Shown here in pieces: positions 24,530 to 41,040 of a stretch of DNA of 64,000 nucleotides; position 1 is the first letter of the stretch; the number at the start of each line of letters is the position of its first letter. The position numbers were made by a program, and so were the translations under genes. The notes below the pieces were generated by a model. It was given only the letters and a program-made list of their open reading frames with translations. It had not been told where the DNA came from and searched no databases. This DNA comes from Pontederia crassipes (lineage: Eukaryota; Streptophyta; Magnoliopsida; Commelinales; Pontederiaceae): positions 18,035,501 through 18,099,500 of the forward strand of contig CM060195.1 of assembly GCA_030549335.1 (NCBI GenBank). Reading direction: 5' to 3'.

Positions 24530-24830
24530 ATTGACTCTTTCTATTTTATAGTTTATCTTATCTATTTCATATTATAAACTTCAAATGTGGGATTAAATTA
24601 GATAGTTGAATATGCTTCCATTTTCATTTTATCTTATTTCATTTATATTTGGCAACTTTTGAATGTGAGACTAAAAGCATACTTGATACATAGATACAAA
24701 AAATATTTATTTTATTGTACATGATCAATTTTAATTCATAATAGTTTTTTAAAATATTTATAATTATTTAATATAATTTTATTTCATATGTGGCATTATA
24801 AGAGTTTTTCATCTGCAACTTCTACCTCAA
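24530..24830. repeat. Direct repeat, copy 2 of 21183-21470
   Basis: Same block and orientation as the upstream copy, with point differences and small indels. Confidence 0.85.
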
Positions 24831-25041
24831 CATATGTTTATATGTATTATACATACATAGATACGTGTGAATATACTATATAAGTATAGTATTTTATAAA
24901 TATTTTATGCTTTTATTATAAAGGAAATACAATTTTAAAATTATAAATTATATTATATAAGGATTATAGATATTTACTCAAGTATACTATTATTTTGGAA
25001 TCATCCTCTATTCATAGCTGCAAATATTAAATTTAAAAACA

Positions 25042-25082
<41 letters not shown>

Positions 25083-26390
25083 TAATGAACTTTTGAATAT
25101 AAGTAAAATATTTTTTTATCGCACATGTGTTTATACGTATGTCCACATGTACTTTTTATTTTTAAAGAGGGAGTCGAGTATGCAAATAAAAATTAAAAGC
25201 CTCTCTATTTGTACATAACATGGTGTATAATACACAATTTGTATATATAATTTATAAAAAATATTTTTTATTCTTGAGAGAAAGCATGCACACACTCTTT
25301 TATTTCGAATAGAATGTATAACGCACTTTTGCAATATGCATCATTCATCCTCTACATCGCGATATTTATAACTAGTGTAGAGAATATAAAACAATAATAA
25401 CTAAGTTAGAAACCACTTGATAACAAACTTTTATAGATATTTTATACTATATCTTATTTACAATATAAAATTGTATCATAAATAATATAATTAAATAATT
25501 TAAATAATAACTAATTTTTAAGTATCCATAATTATATAACTAACTTTTGTTATAGGTGATTACGTATCTTATATCGGTTTATAATTAACTATTCAATAAT
25601 AATAAAATAATTATTTTTTTATATTCTAAAATAATTTATATGTATAAATCTTCTATATCCTAATAAAATAACAACAACATAACACTAAAAAATAGCTATA
25701 TACAACTAATGATTATTAGTATAAACAATAAGTGACTAAAATATTACAAAAATATATCATTTCTTCCATAGTGTTATTTTTTATCATATTATTGGTTACA
25801 TTTTTTTCATTTATAGTAGTTTATATAAATGCACACATATATAAGATGCATAGTATCATAATAATATATTAAATAAGTATTATATTTTTCTTATAACATT
25901 TAATATTGTTATATATAAGTATTTTTTTGATAACATTTAATATTTTTATTAGATGAAAATATATATAAATATTTTTTTATCGCGCGCAGATCTATATTAT
26001 TAGATCTGCATACATTCTTTGCCTTCAAAGAAGGTGTGAAGTATGCAAATGAAATTAAAAGTTCCTCTATTTATAATTACAAATATAAATTTAAAATTAT
26101 AAATAAATAAAATCATATAGATGGAGAAAAAAATATTTTTGTATAATGCACATATCTATATTTGTAGATCTGCACGTATTCTTTAACTTCAAAGAAAGTA
26201 TGGAGTATGCAAATGAATTTGAAAGTCCTCTATTTGTACTAACTAATTTAGAATTTAAAAGTATAAATAAATAAAATAATATATTTTCTAATAACTAACT
26301 CTTGAGTATCCATGATTATATATTTATAATATTATCACTTTATACATTCAATGTATGATATATATATATATATATATATATATATTTCAA

Positions 26391-26807
26391 CGAAATTAAT
26401 GAGATAGTGGTGTGGATGGAATAATTAATTATCATATAGAATATATTAGTTTTCTAAATATCAGAAAATTTTAAAAAAATGAGAAAAAAAGATAAATATG
26501 AACTTTGAGTAAAGAAGCAATGTAGACTATTTACAATATTATCATTGATCCTTAGAATTATATAAAGAGATAGACATTTTAATTGGTGTAATTTAAAGAA
26601 TAAATAGTTTCAAATGACAATGTTAAATATTTTAAAGTACTTTAAATTAAATTTATATATAGAGAGAGAGATAGACATTTTAATTAATAGCATGACATCT
26701 TACTAACTTCTTGTTCTTTAAGTATGTATTCAACACACATACATTTTTTTTTCACGAAACCATATTATAGGCATTGTTTGGTTTAGACTTGAATAATTAA
26801 AATAAAG
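26391..26807. other. AT-rich intergenic, no gene
   Basis: No ORF and no recognised element. A short GA run (AGAGAGAGAGA) lies near 26660. Confidence 0.45.
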
Positions 26808-27577
26808 GTTATTTTCATAAATAACTCCTAAATTATCGTGATTTTTTTAATTTAATCTTTCCATCTTCTGCTAGCTTTTTCGTTAACTTCGTTCGGATTG
26901 AGCTCATCGACGAAGAAGTTTCCGCGTCCAACGACGACGGAGAAGATGACGAACTCCGGTGAGTTTGGGGGGGCACCTTCGCCGGAAGGTCGCAAAGGAC
27001 TCTTTCCCTAAGCTAGCGTGCACAAGGGAAGAGGGAAAAAGAGAGTCCCCCTCTGTGACTTTCGCCGACCTCGCAGAGGGGCCCCCCGCGCCCTACACCG
27101 ACGTGCGTAAGAAAAGAGGGAAAAAGAGGGGGGTCTCTCCCCTCTCCCTTTACGACCTTTCGGAAGAGGGAGGGGGAGGGGGCGACCCACCCGCTTTTTC
27201 TTTTCGTCGACGTGTGCAGTCCCCCCCCCCCCTCCCCTCTCTTTCCCTATTTCCTTGCGCACGTTGGCATAGGGAAAGAGCACTTTGTGATCTTCCAATC
27301 AAGATCGAGAGCGGGGGCCGATCCCTCAGAAGCCCTCCGGAGCTTGTCACCTTCTTTGCAGATTCTCAATGAGTTTCGTCCGAGCTTTTTTTTATTTGAA
27401 GTTGAAGGAGTAATTTTGACTTTTCATAAATGAGAAAAAATAAAGTTAACAGAAAAGTTGACAGAAGTCGAAATTAAATTAAAAAAATCATGATAGTTTA
27501 GAGATCTGAAAAATAAGTTCGTAGTTTGATAATAGATGTGAAAAATCACAATAGTTTAAGATTGATTATGAAAATAA
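26808..27577. mobile_element. Small inverted-repeat element with GC-rich core, upstream of the transporter gene
   Basis: The left end GTTATTTTCATAAATAAC and the right end, which reverse complements to GTTATTTTCATAATC, begin terminal inverted repeats of roughly 80-190 bp. These share AAATTATCGTGATTTTT and AATTTAATC blocks. The core (26940-27340) is GC-rich, with internal direct and inverted repeats around GTGCACAAGGGAAGAGGG. One homologous terminus is present at 46258-46445. No transposase is present and the target duplication is unclear, so the superfamily is uncertain (MULE-like is likeliest). Confidence 0.6.
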
Positions 27578-27660
27578 CTAGAGAGAGAGTTATATTCCAA
27601 GGTTCTCCCTTATTGGAGGTAGGTATGGGTGTTAAGTTAGTGTCATCTCTCCATAAATTA

Positions 27661-27816
27661 ATGGCCAATGATGTCGACAAATCATGTTTGTTTCCCCTTA
27701 ATCCGAAATGCTCCGTTAACAAATTACTCCTCTTCGTCTTATCCTTCTTAACCTTCCTCTCTCTATTTCTCTACTCCACCAACCCCCTCACCAGCATCAC
27801 TTCCACCATTCCATGA
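27661..27816 (+). other. Upstream ORF with signal-anchor-like segment, unassigned
   Basis: An ATG at 27661 opens a 51-codon frame that includes a strongly hydrophobic stretch (NKLLLFVLSFLTFLSLFLY) resembling the membrane anchor of a type II Golgi protein. It ends 108 bp before the transporter start codon. It may be a chance uORF in the 5' leader or a relic of a truncated gene. I do not recognise a family. Confidence 0.3.
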
Positions 27817-27923
27817 AAAGTCTACAACATCTCGAGCTTTCGCCACTTCCCTCTCCATAATTATTGTTAGCTCCTGCTCCTTTCCAACGCCTACATCGGC
27901 CTGCAAGGGCGAGGCCCTCAGAG

Positions 27924-31062
<3,139 letters not shown>

Positions 31063-31667
31063 GTTCCGTACTTTGTGTATTCTTAGTTTCCACGGATTTC
31101 AGGGAAAGTTCTAAGGACCTAGAAACACAATAAGCAAGAAGTCCTTGTAAGAAAGCTAGGCGTTTCTTCACTGCAACCCAAGGACTTGCGATGATTTTAC
31201 CATTTTGCTCGAGTAGCACAAGGATTTGCGATGTTTTTACCATTTATTGGATTTGTATTGTATCGGGAACTTGCGTGATTTACAGTGAGTCAGTGAGGAA
31301 TGCGACATCATCTGAGTAAGGTTTTGCAAAGTGATCTCGTGTAGGCATGCTGCTAATCATTTTCCATTGATTGGCTTGTTGAAATATGATGTGATCCGTG
31401 ATCAATAAGCTGGCAATTCTTTCTTAAGCATCCTGTGATGATTTTGGAACCTTTTTAAGCTAAAAATCTGGCTGTGGTCTGAGAAACAAAAAGGTTCCAT
31501 AACTATCCAAAGGATAAAACAAACACATGCAAATTCCCATCAACCGATAACCTCAGCCACCCGCCAGCGATGCAATGCCGACAAAGAAAATTGAATGCTG
31601 TTTTTTTTCCCGAGAAATTATCAAGGTTATACATCTCCCAAAATATTCATCAATCTTGGACTAACAC
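31063..31667 (+). other. PHT4 3' region, no further gene
   Basis: Presumed 3' untranslated and downstream sequence. There is no ORF with coding character before the LTR nest begins near 31640. Confidence 0.5.
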
Positions 31668-32470
31668 TATCACCATCCTGATTTAAATAATGATTTAAAT
31701 TAGAACTCACGACTCATTATGTACGTTCAAATAAAATTATATATAATTTCTTTAGATAACACATGAAAATTATATAATTAAATTATGTATTTTATATGCA
31801 GAGCATGTAATAAACCCTAAGGTTCAAACAATTACATAGTCATAAATATTTTTTGTTTAGAAGATACAAATTTTTTTTTGTAAATAGCATATATCAAACT
31901 CTCTCGACATCCCAATAGAATGATACGATTGCTACAAGCTTCTATCTATTACACAAAGCATAACACATGACTTCTTTGTACCTTGGTAGCAAAATGTATC
32001 CACACCCTGCTAAAGATGGCCACTCGACCATCTCAAAAGTCCTATTAATATGAAAGAAAATGGACAACAATGATGTGAGGAAGTAATAGCTCAATAAACT
32101 TATATGTGTTACCATCTAATCAATTCAGAGAGACAGTGAAGAGTAAGAAATATTTAGTGACATACGTAACAATAATGTTTATAATCATACAAAAGGTAGA
32201 TAATATTCAATTTACATTTATAATCACTTAACAAATCTCAAACCGATGAATGCAAAATGCAACATTGAATGTACGGATTGCCAACTAGTCAGTAGTCGGT
32301 AGGTGAAATCTAGAGGTTGCTTCCATTGTGATCAACGATATAACATTTTGCTTCATTCTACCTCGTTCCTTGCGGAGAACATATTATATCAGCATAGCGA
32401 TAGGTGAATTCTAAATGTGGCCCATACAAATTTTAGAGGTGGCTCTCATCGTGACTTCTCACGATATAGC

Positions 32471-35456
32471 TGTCACACCCCACTCTGTGACTAAGTTTCA
32501 ATTCCAACTATTACCTTCCTTAATTAAGTTTAGTAATTTTATAAATAAAATCAACAAAACTTCCTCCCTTATTTTGTGTTATTTGCCAATACATACAAAG
32601 GATGCATATATATATTCATCAAAGTTTAAATAAACATTTATAAGATATATCATTCACATATTATCATTATAATTTTTTTTCCACTAACCACCACACATAC
32701 AACACCCCACAGGATCAAGTTTTATACAACCTTACAAAAAGTTTTCTCACAAACTTAATTACAACATCTAAGACTACCTATTACATGCATGTTTCAAAAA
32801 TAAAAGTGAAGGGGAAAATAAAAGTGAAAGAAAAATAGCAATGCTCCGACGGTTCGACTTCTTCTATATGCCTCAAACCAAGCTTCGAGTCAACTAAACT
32901 CGAGAACTTACGAGTATCTGAAAAATTTAAAATGGGTACTGTGAGCAACAATCATTTGCTCAGTGAGTGGAATAAAAATACAACATAGAAGAACAATACG
33001 AGTGCATATAACATTTAAATAATCATATTTCTTTCATATGAGAAAATATTTAAAGCATAACTACTATCACATAACTTTCCAAATCATATGAACTTTTACA
33101 TAAATACAAAATATTCAAGATATCATCATATTCATAATCAAACTCCACACATGTGTCATTGCACATACTCATCATGGGTCAATACGTATCCCTTTATGAT
33201 CATGTGCCATACAGTTAAGCAGAGCTTCATAATCAAGAGTATCAGATACGCAGAATAAATCATGGGTCAATACGTATCCCTCTATAATTGTGTGTCATAC
33301 AGTTAAGCAGAGCTTCATAATCAAGAGTATCAGATACGCAGAGCAAATCATGGGTCAATACGTATCCCTCTATGATTGTGTGTCATACAGTTAAGAAGGG
33401 CTTTACAATCAAGAGTCTCAGATATACAGAGCAAATCATGGGTCAATACGTATCTCAATCATGATTGTGTGCTACACAATCATGATTCTTAGATACGCAG
33501 AGTAAATCATGGGTTAATATGTATCCCAACCATGATTGTGTGTCACTCAATCATGATTATCAGATACGCAGAGCGATCATGGGTCAATACGTGCACGCAG
33601 AGCAGTCCCCAAAGGGCAAAGACACCTGATATACGTCACAAAGGCTTCATGTATATCGAATGCGGCCCAAAAACCTTTTTCAAATAGCATGGCTAATGAA
33701 CACATGGAGTTTAAGAATATTAAAATACACATGTCATAATCTCATATCATTATCAAGTAAAACTTATTTTTACTTCACAAGCATTGTTCCTTGAAAATAT
33801 TTTTGTATAAGATATTACTCAATCTCATATGAAATCTTTGAAACATATCATAAATACTTTTCATAGCTAAAGATATGTTTCAATAATGACAATAATAAGC
33901 TTTGCTTGAGATAATATCATAAATAAAAGAATTAACATATAACATTTTGCTATGTTGTAAATTTACCCACTCACCTTGTACTTTATGTTTTTAAAGAGGT
34001 TTACTAGATTTTTCTCCTTTCACTTGTAGCTTATTGCTTTCCTACAAGCAAGGATGCTATTTCACTTTCCAATTACTAATAATAATAATATGCAATGCAT
34101 GCTCATACATGAATCCTTGTTCACCTTAAAATGCATATAATCCCCTCTGGTACTAAAATATAACTTCAAATATTTATATTCATAGACTATTTCACACTTG
34201 GAACACCTCAATCTTCCATAACTTAACTAGGTGTTGTCTCAGGATTCCAGATTAAGTGTGTGTCAATAAATAATTCATAACTTCTTAACCACAAAGACAA
34301 ATATCATGATTATGGATAAATTAAAAACTACACTAAGGTTTTCATCCCCTAAATATCATTGACTAAGTCCAAGTGAGTAATTCAAAACATCCCATGAAAT
34401 CTGACCTAGGGTTTATGTCCTGATAGATTGTGTGTCACTGAATGATTAATTTATATCTTTAACAATATTTATTCATTTGACAAGATCCTAATTTTCCTAG
34501 AATCTAGACGTCAGTAGCATTTAGGCATAAAAATTGTAGAATTTAACTCCTTGTATGACCTTATAACAAAAATAGTTAATTAGGGTCGTAATCTATCCAT
34601 GTCCTAAAATCTCACAAAAGCCTCATTATGAAATGAAAAATTCATTTCTCCCAAAATACAAGTCCAAATAGGATGATTCTACTTCTCACCGAACTCTTAG
34701 AATGTCTAATCAATCATATCCAAATTTCAAACTCTAATTCGTTATATTCGAACCGTGCCCTAATTCACAAGTTGAACATGTATCAGACTCGGGATAGAGT
34801 GAGCAACCTACGGTGCTTGGTTCATAACTTTCTCTACAGAAGTCCTTTTTAATGACTCTTGTAGTCATGGAAAGCTAACATCGAGAGGAGGAACCAAGAA
34901 AATTTCTAGAATTTATGAAGAACTACTTACGAAGATATGATCATATGAAATTGAAGGTCGATTTCAGATCCGCAGATTCACACTAACCCAAAAAACTTGT
35001 CGAATTACCTCAGGCTGTTCGGCAATGGATCTGATCTTGAAAATTTTTCGGCTTGTAGATAATATGAATAAATAACTTATATATTTTTTACAGAATTTTG
35101 ATAATCATTTTCTAAGTAGTTGGTGAGTTGCCTACTTCAGCTGCTTGAAACTCTATTAGTTGAAATGGAGGTCCAATCATATTATTTGGTTAAAAGTTAG
35201 TGTTAAACTTCTAATTAACATTAGTTAATTATAATTAAACATGTTTATTATAATATTTATAAATATTGGAATTAATTCCTAATAATCTTATATAATTTCT
35301 TTATAATGCTTATCGATAATTTAATTTTGATTATGCTTCAATCCAAAAGTTAATTGCTACACGCAATCATGACTATATAAGCATCTAAACTTACTTAAAA
35401 TGCTAATTAAAAGTAAGATTATGTTAAAATGATATTTGTGGAGCACGTCTGTGACA
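32471..35456 (-). mobile_element. Solo LTR, family A, copy 2
   Basis: The 2986-bp element has mirror-image ends TGTCACA...TGTGACA and a perfect 5-bp target duplication ATAGC (32466-32470 and 35457-35461). It is the inverse-orientation homologue of 3843-6660 over its whole length, for example AGCAGCTGAAGTAG near 35140 against 4146. Joining the flanks restores a continuous B-family LTR, so it inserted later. Confidence 0.92.
33171..33610 (-). repeat. Tandem repeat array inside LTR family A, copy 2
   Basis: Units begin ATCATGGGTCAATACGTATC at 33171, 33259, 33347, 33435, 33506 and 33576. Spacing is 88, 88, 88, 71 and 70 bp. Each unit contains CAGATACGCAGAG and an ATGATTGTGTGTCA motif. The last unit is partial. 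Confidence 0.95.
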
Positions 35457-38400
35457 ATAGCACTTAGCTCTACATGACACTTAGCTCTAGACTATCTCAT
35501 TCCATTTCTAAAGAGTAATGAACAAAATGATGGATTAGATTTTAGGGGTGGCTCCCATCATGATCCGTGATGTAGCACTTAATTCTTGCATGATTCATCA
35601 TGTAATAATTATATATTGATTATCAGAATATAAACCATATCGATCATTCATTTAAGCGAAATAGGATTGCACTTTACGATAGTAATTCATAACATTTCAC
35701 AAATACTTTTCAAGGTACAATCAATTAGTAAATCATTCCAATATACTTCTCATAAGAACTTTTTCAATGATATATTAAATACATATCATAATCAATATCA
35801 CACAGAATTAAAAAGAGATGAATACATAGAGTAAGAGAAATCAATTGTGATCTGAACACTAGCATATTATACATAATACATAAATAATTACAAAGGTTAC
35901 ATGATACTTATGCATTAACTCTTATAACTTAAGTAATTATTTATCACAAGGGTTGCCCTAATATTATGACATATTTCATATATAATAAAGAAAAAATCAT
36001 ATCTTCTAGTATACATAATCAAACGACGTCATTCCAATTTTTTCTTACTTCCATATTGAAGAACCATTAATATATAAAAGTTTTAGATTTTATTTTATTA
36101 TGGTTTATTCTTAGGAGAATCAATATTCAGCATAACTTTCATGTTGTTTCTATGTTCAGATTTTGTATTTTTCTATTTATTTATTTATCCATTCATTTAC
36201 TTAAGATATTAATGTAAGTACGAAATTATTCCTATTTGGATTCAAATAAAATATTTAGAAAAACAAATACCAAATAATCCAAATCTAAATCCGAAAAATA
36301 AAGTCATGATTTTTTAGATTTTCCAATTTTGTGTATACATTTTTTCCTAACTAAAACAACTCCTAAAAATTATTTAAAATCGCTTCTAAAATTTTTTGGC
36401 ATATATGAAAAATTATCGGGACTTTATTTTTTAAAATTCGTACTTTTTTCTTAAATCACATTTTCCATGTCTTAAACAAATTTGTGTCCCTTTTCGCTCG
36501 CCAATGATTAACATTGAAACTTATATCTTCACATGACCTTTATAATACTTATCGATAACATAGTATAACATTTTATACACCTGCATAACTAATTTAGGGA
36601 TACCACAAACACTAGTTGAAAATGCCAAAAAGAGGCCAACCTCAGAAAAATCTCCAACCAAAAATTATGAGTTTGATCAAGTTTTTAAATGATTTTCTAA
36701 AGCTAAAAGCGATCCATTCAAATTAGGACATCATTGAAAAAACTACAAAAGAGCGAAGGGTTTATTTCTTATTTATATTTTATATATTATTTATATTATT
36801 AATTTACGAGTCATCAGTATAATAATTTTGAATGATTTAATATTCATCTATCATATTCACTATTGTTTGATAAATTTCAAAGTGTAATATTAAGCTTATT
36901 TGTCTTTATTTGCAACATTAAATATTTTTTATTACCTTTGATTTTATTTTTCGAAATTTTAAAACATCATGGTATTAAAGATAAAGGTAAAAGAAATGTC
37001 TCGTACAAGGTGATTTTTTTATTGTTTAACTAATTTTGGAATGGTTTCTCAATTTTTCACACTGAATACATTTTTTAAACCAAAAAATAACCCGAATTAA
37101 ACCACTCTTACCCCTAGAAAGAAAGCATTCAGGGTTCAGACAAAATGTTATATAAGATATTCAATGAAAAGTAATAGAGCTCCAGCCATAAAATTCGTTC
37201 GTGCCCCCTATTTTGTCGAAATTTCAGGCGTGCCATTCCTCCTCATCTTTAGAGTTCCAATAGCTTGAAAGCAAGAAGTGATCAAATAGATATTTTCACG
37301 AAGCTTTCCGTATTCAATCAAAAGATTCTTTTACCTTATTTAATGATTTTATGCTTCTGCTGAATTAATAGATAATCATATTTTATTATAATTATGTGAT
37401 AGGCTGAACGAGTTAACACAACCGAATGACCCTATTGTCCTTGGTTATGAAATTTTGAGGTGTTACAATATTCATCAATCTTGGATTAACACTGTCACAA
37501 TATCTATTTAAATCATGATTTAAATCAAAGTTTCCGACTCATCGTAGATGATCAAATAAAATTATAAAAATTGTATATAATTCCTCTTAATAACACATGA
37601 ATATGATATAATTAAACAATGTAATCATTTATAGCATGTAACAAATTTTAGGATTTACACAATCACATGGTTATAAAAAAAAATTTTACAAGATGCAAAA
37701 TTACTTTGGTAGATAATACATATCAAACTCTTTCGGCATTCCAATAGAAGGATATGAAGCTAGAAGCCTTTTATACTTTTTTGTACCTTAGCAGCAAAAG
37801 TCCTACTCATTTGAAAAAAAATGTACAATAACAATGTGAGTAAATAATAGCTCAATAACCCATAATCTATACGTTACCATCTAATCAATTCGAAGAGACA
37901 ATGAAGAGTAAAAATATTTAATAACATACGTATCAATAACTTTTATAATCATACAAAAGGTAAATAACATTCGCTTCACATGTACAATCACTTAACAAAT
38001 CTCAAATTGACGAATACACGAATGCAAAATGCAGCATTCTCATATAAATGAACGAATCACCAACTGACCAATAATCGATAGATGGATTCTAAAGGTGGCT
38101 TCCTTCGTGATTACATAGCATTTAACTCCATTCTATCTCGTCCCTTTCGGATCACAGATCATATAACAAAGGTGGAATAGGTGGCTCCTATCACGACTTC
38201 CCATGATGTAGCACTTAGTTCTGTATGACACCTAACTCTAACATATCTCATCCCATTTCCGCGGAACAAAATGATAGATTGGATTTTACATGTGGCTCCC
38301 ATCGTGATTAGCGATGTAGCACTTAACTCTAACCATCACACATGCAGATGCGGACATATAAGGATTATATCTTGATTATCATAATATAAATCATATCGAT

Positions 38401-39274
38401 AATTTAGTTAAGCAGAATATGACTGCACTTTACAATAGCAATTCATAACATCTCGCACATGCTTTTCAATGTGCAATCAATTGGTGAATCATTTTAAATA
38501 TACTTCTCATAAGAACTTTTGCAAAGATATATTAAATAAATATCACAATCAATGTCAAACCAAACTAAAAAGAGGTGAATACATAGAGTACGAAAAACTA
38601 ATTTATCTGTAAGTGCTACAAAAAATTTCCTTTTCTTTTTCCTTACTTTACTCTTCTAGTCCTATAACAATCATAGTAAGAACAAATTACTACTATGGTT
38701 TGAACACTAGCATATCATACATAATACATAAATAATTACAAAGATTGCATGGTACTCATACATTAACTCTTATAACCTAAGTAATTATATATCACAAGGT
38801 TTGACCTAAATGATGACATATTGCATATATAGTAAAGAAAAACCTATGTCTTCTAGTATACATAATCAAATGACATCAATCCAATTTCTTTTACTTCAAG
38901 ATTACAAAACTATTAATCTATAAAATTTTGAGTTGATTTCACATGGTCACCCAACTTATAGGTGTTCCAATATGGTTATCTAAATTTTATTTATAACTCT
39001 AAGGTCATCCAACTTTAAAAACCTTTCAGTTGCGATCATCGCGATCGTCTGTAGCCCATTTACTGGTCAATCACATACATTGAAGTACGACTTTTTAGGT
39101 GCCACATGGAAAACAGACAGTGTGGTGCTCAAGTTCTACTTGTTCCATCTGTTTTTGCCTTTTGTCCTCCTCATGGCTACTCTCCATGCTCTTCTGCTTA
39201 GGTTTTATCATTTTCAATGAATGTTGCTCTCCATAGGAAAAATCTCTAGCCCTCGTCTTCCCCTTCTGTTGGTG

Positions 39275-39395
39275 GTGCGACGGTGACGGTGGCGCCACAG
39301 CAGATCGATCGACATGCAACAGATCTCATCGATGCCGAGAGCCACCACCTGGTCACTCGCCACTAACGAATACGCCATCGAGGTCATCTCCGTAG
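39275..39395 (+). repeat. Internal direct repeat of the MULE-like element (second copy 41214-41340)
   Basis: Both copies contain GCAGATCGATCG followed by a CGATGCC-GAGC and CTCGCCAC series in the same order, and then GTAGGATCT. The second copy is followed by three short repeats of the type GTAGGATCT-CTTCATCTGGAGCC. Confidence 0.75.
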
Positions 39396-40000
39396 GATCT
39401 CTAGTGCTCTTGTGTTGGATGACGCCACCGATCTTGGTGCCCGACAATGAGGTGCACGATTGGATTTCATTTGCGTTTCCAGCTCATCGCCATCAACTAG
39501 GTGACGTCCGACTTTGACCAAATCGCATTGTAAGGACTCAGGGATGCCATGTAAGTTGATGGTCACATGACGATGACATTCGCGAAGAAGAACGGTGGAC
39601 TTCCGAGATTCGTGATGACGAGGCAGATGGCAAAGCATGGTGATGAGGAGCTCAAGCCGATCACTGAAGCCAAGGCTTTAATAACATGTCAGAAATCAAG
39701 CTCAAATGTGCTGTCGGAGGTAGATTGGAGGAGAAGAAGAAGCAGAAGATGAAGAATAGAAAATGCAAGGAGAGAAGAAGGCTAAGAACTAATTCTGTTA
39801 ATAAAGAACATGAATTACAACCAGTAGAACCTTCAATTACAATCGCTTACACTATTTTTATTCTAGCTAAAAACTGATATGAAAGAAATTAAATGGATTA
39901 AACTGGTATCACAAGATAATAACATTGCTTTAGGGAGGAAGACTAACGGGAGCTTCTGGTTCTCAACTTGTTGACACAACAAGCTCGATGATGATGAAGA

Positions 40001-41040
40001 TGTAGGATCGAAAGCACCGAGAGGGAGTGAATTGGTCTATAAAATTTTTTTTGCAAAATCACGTTCGAAAATCAATAAAAATGATAACAAGCAAATAATA
40101 ATAAAAAGTGAGTAAGAGAGCAAACGCAAAGAGACACGATATGTTGACGAGGTTTGGCCTCAACTCTTTGGCCTAAGTCCCTGCTCCGACTTCTCGACCT
40201 CGAGACCGTCGGAGATCCACTATCTTTCTCTTTTATTGTAGGGAGAGAACAAGTCTCTTTACATCACATGCATTCTTCTCCACTCAAGAGGCCAGGCACG
40301 CCTATATTACAGCGAGCTCTCAATCTCACTAGATCAGATAATAAAGATTCCCTCTAACTCTCTTCTTTTACAAAATTTTCTCACACTCAAAGCTTAGAAG
40401 AGAAAAGGAAAGAACTTGCAAATTTGGGCTCAAGAGCTTGAAAGAAACTTTTGAATGATCTTGCTTGCTTGGATGATTTTTCCTCAGGCTTTGGCACTCC
40501 TTTTATAGGCTTCTACAGGTGAGAATCTCGTCCAGAAATTCTTCCATAATATTCTCCTTGAAAAATAACCGTTACTGTTCATCTAGCACTGTGACCGGTC
40601 GATCGCATTAATGGACCGGTCGACCGGTCAATATGACCGTTGCGGCATATTTGTGACTTTTTTGAGCTGTCTGATCGACCGATCCTTCGACCAAAATATT
40701 GACCGGTATAGTCTCGGCATTACTTGAAATTCATCCCTGTGTTGTTCGATTGACCGGTGTAGCGATCGGATCATCGATCGGTACAATCTCGACATTTCTT
40801 GAGTTCGTGCATGTGCTGTTCGGTCGACAGATGTAGCGATCGGATCATCGACCGGTATAGTCTCGACGCTTGATATCAATCGACCGATGGGTCGACCAAT
40901 CTATACTAAATTTTCATTTTTATCATTTTAATTGACGATTTCTTCTACAAATGAGATCATATTAATTCTACACTTGTATATCATCACTTGAGCATATATT
41001 AATAACTTTTATGTCCAATTTGATTTGTTATATCAAAACA
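40001..41040 (+). repeat. LTR-like insert within the MULE-like element
   Basis: Starts TGTAGGATCGAAAGCACC, ends TATATCAAAACA (TG...CA), and has LTR-type composition with no coding region. Around 40680-40880 it carries two to three copies of a GATCGGATCATCGACCGGTA block. The target duplication is not clear, so classification as a solo LTR is tentative. Confidence 0.4.

Larger units (their letters stand above)
20335..26390 (-). mobile_element. AT-rich field of Helitron-like repeats
   Basis: At 20335-20338 a CTAG followed inward by an imperfect hairpin around CCTACGTGATGCGCGG looks like a minus-strand Helitron 3' end. A clearer copy is at 24062. Repeated segments beginning GAGTATGCAAATGAA occur near 23757, 23936, 24334, 25177, 26041 and 26206, often preceded by TATAGATATAGA, which resembles a Helitron 5' end on the minus strand. 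No Rep/helicase gene is present, so these are non-autonomous. Exact element limits cannot be set by eye. Confidence 0.5.
31668..37467 (-). repeat. Gypsy-type LTR sequence (family B/E), copy B1, split by a younger solo LTR
   Basis: On the minus strand it would start TGTAACACCTC at 37467 and end GGTGATA at 31668. The 2986-bp insertion at 32471-35456 interrupts it. The remaining roughly 2.8 kb matches the LTR at 13552-19286 over its 3' part (the CTCGTCCC/CACCTCTAGA block and the TAATAGCTCAATAA region). Its 36160-37290 part matches sequence upstream of the kinase gene (43420-47880 without insertions), so part of the span may be duplicated flank rather than LTR. Confidence 0.55.

Noticed and set aside
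27008-27433. ORFs rich in Arg/Pro/Gly upstream of PHT4
   Set aside because: They lie in the GC-rich core of an inverted-repeat element with internal direct and inverted repeats. Both strands are open, so coding is unlikely.
33171-33610. Regularly spaced repeats resembling a CRISPR array
   Set aside because: Units are 70-88 bp and contiguous with no unique spacers. They lie inside an LTR and recur in another LTR copy of the same family.
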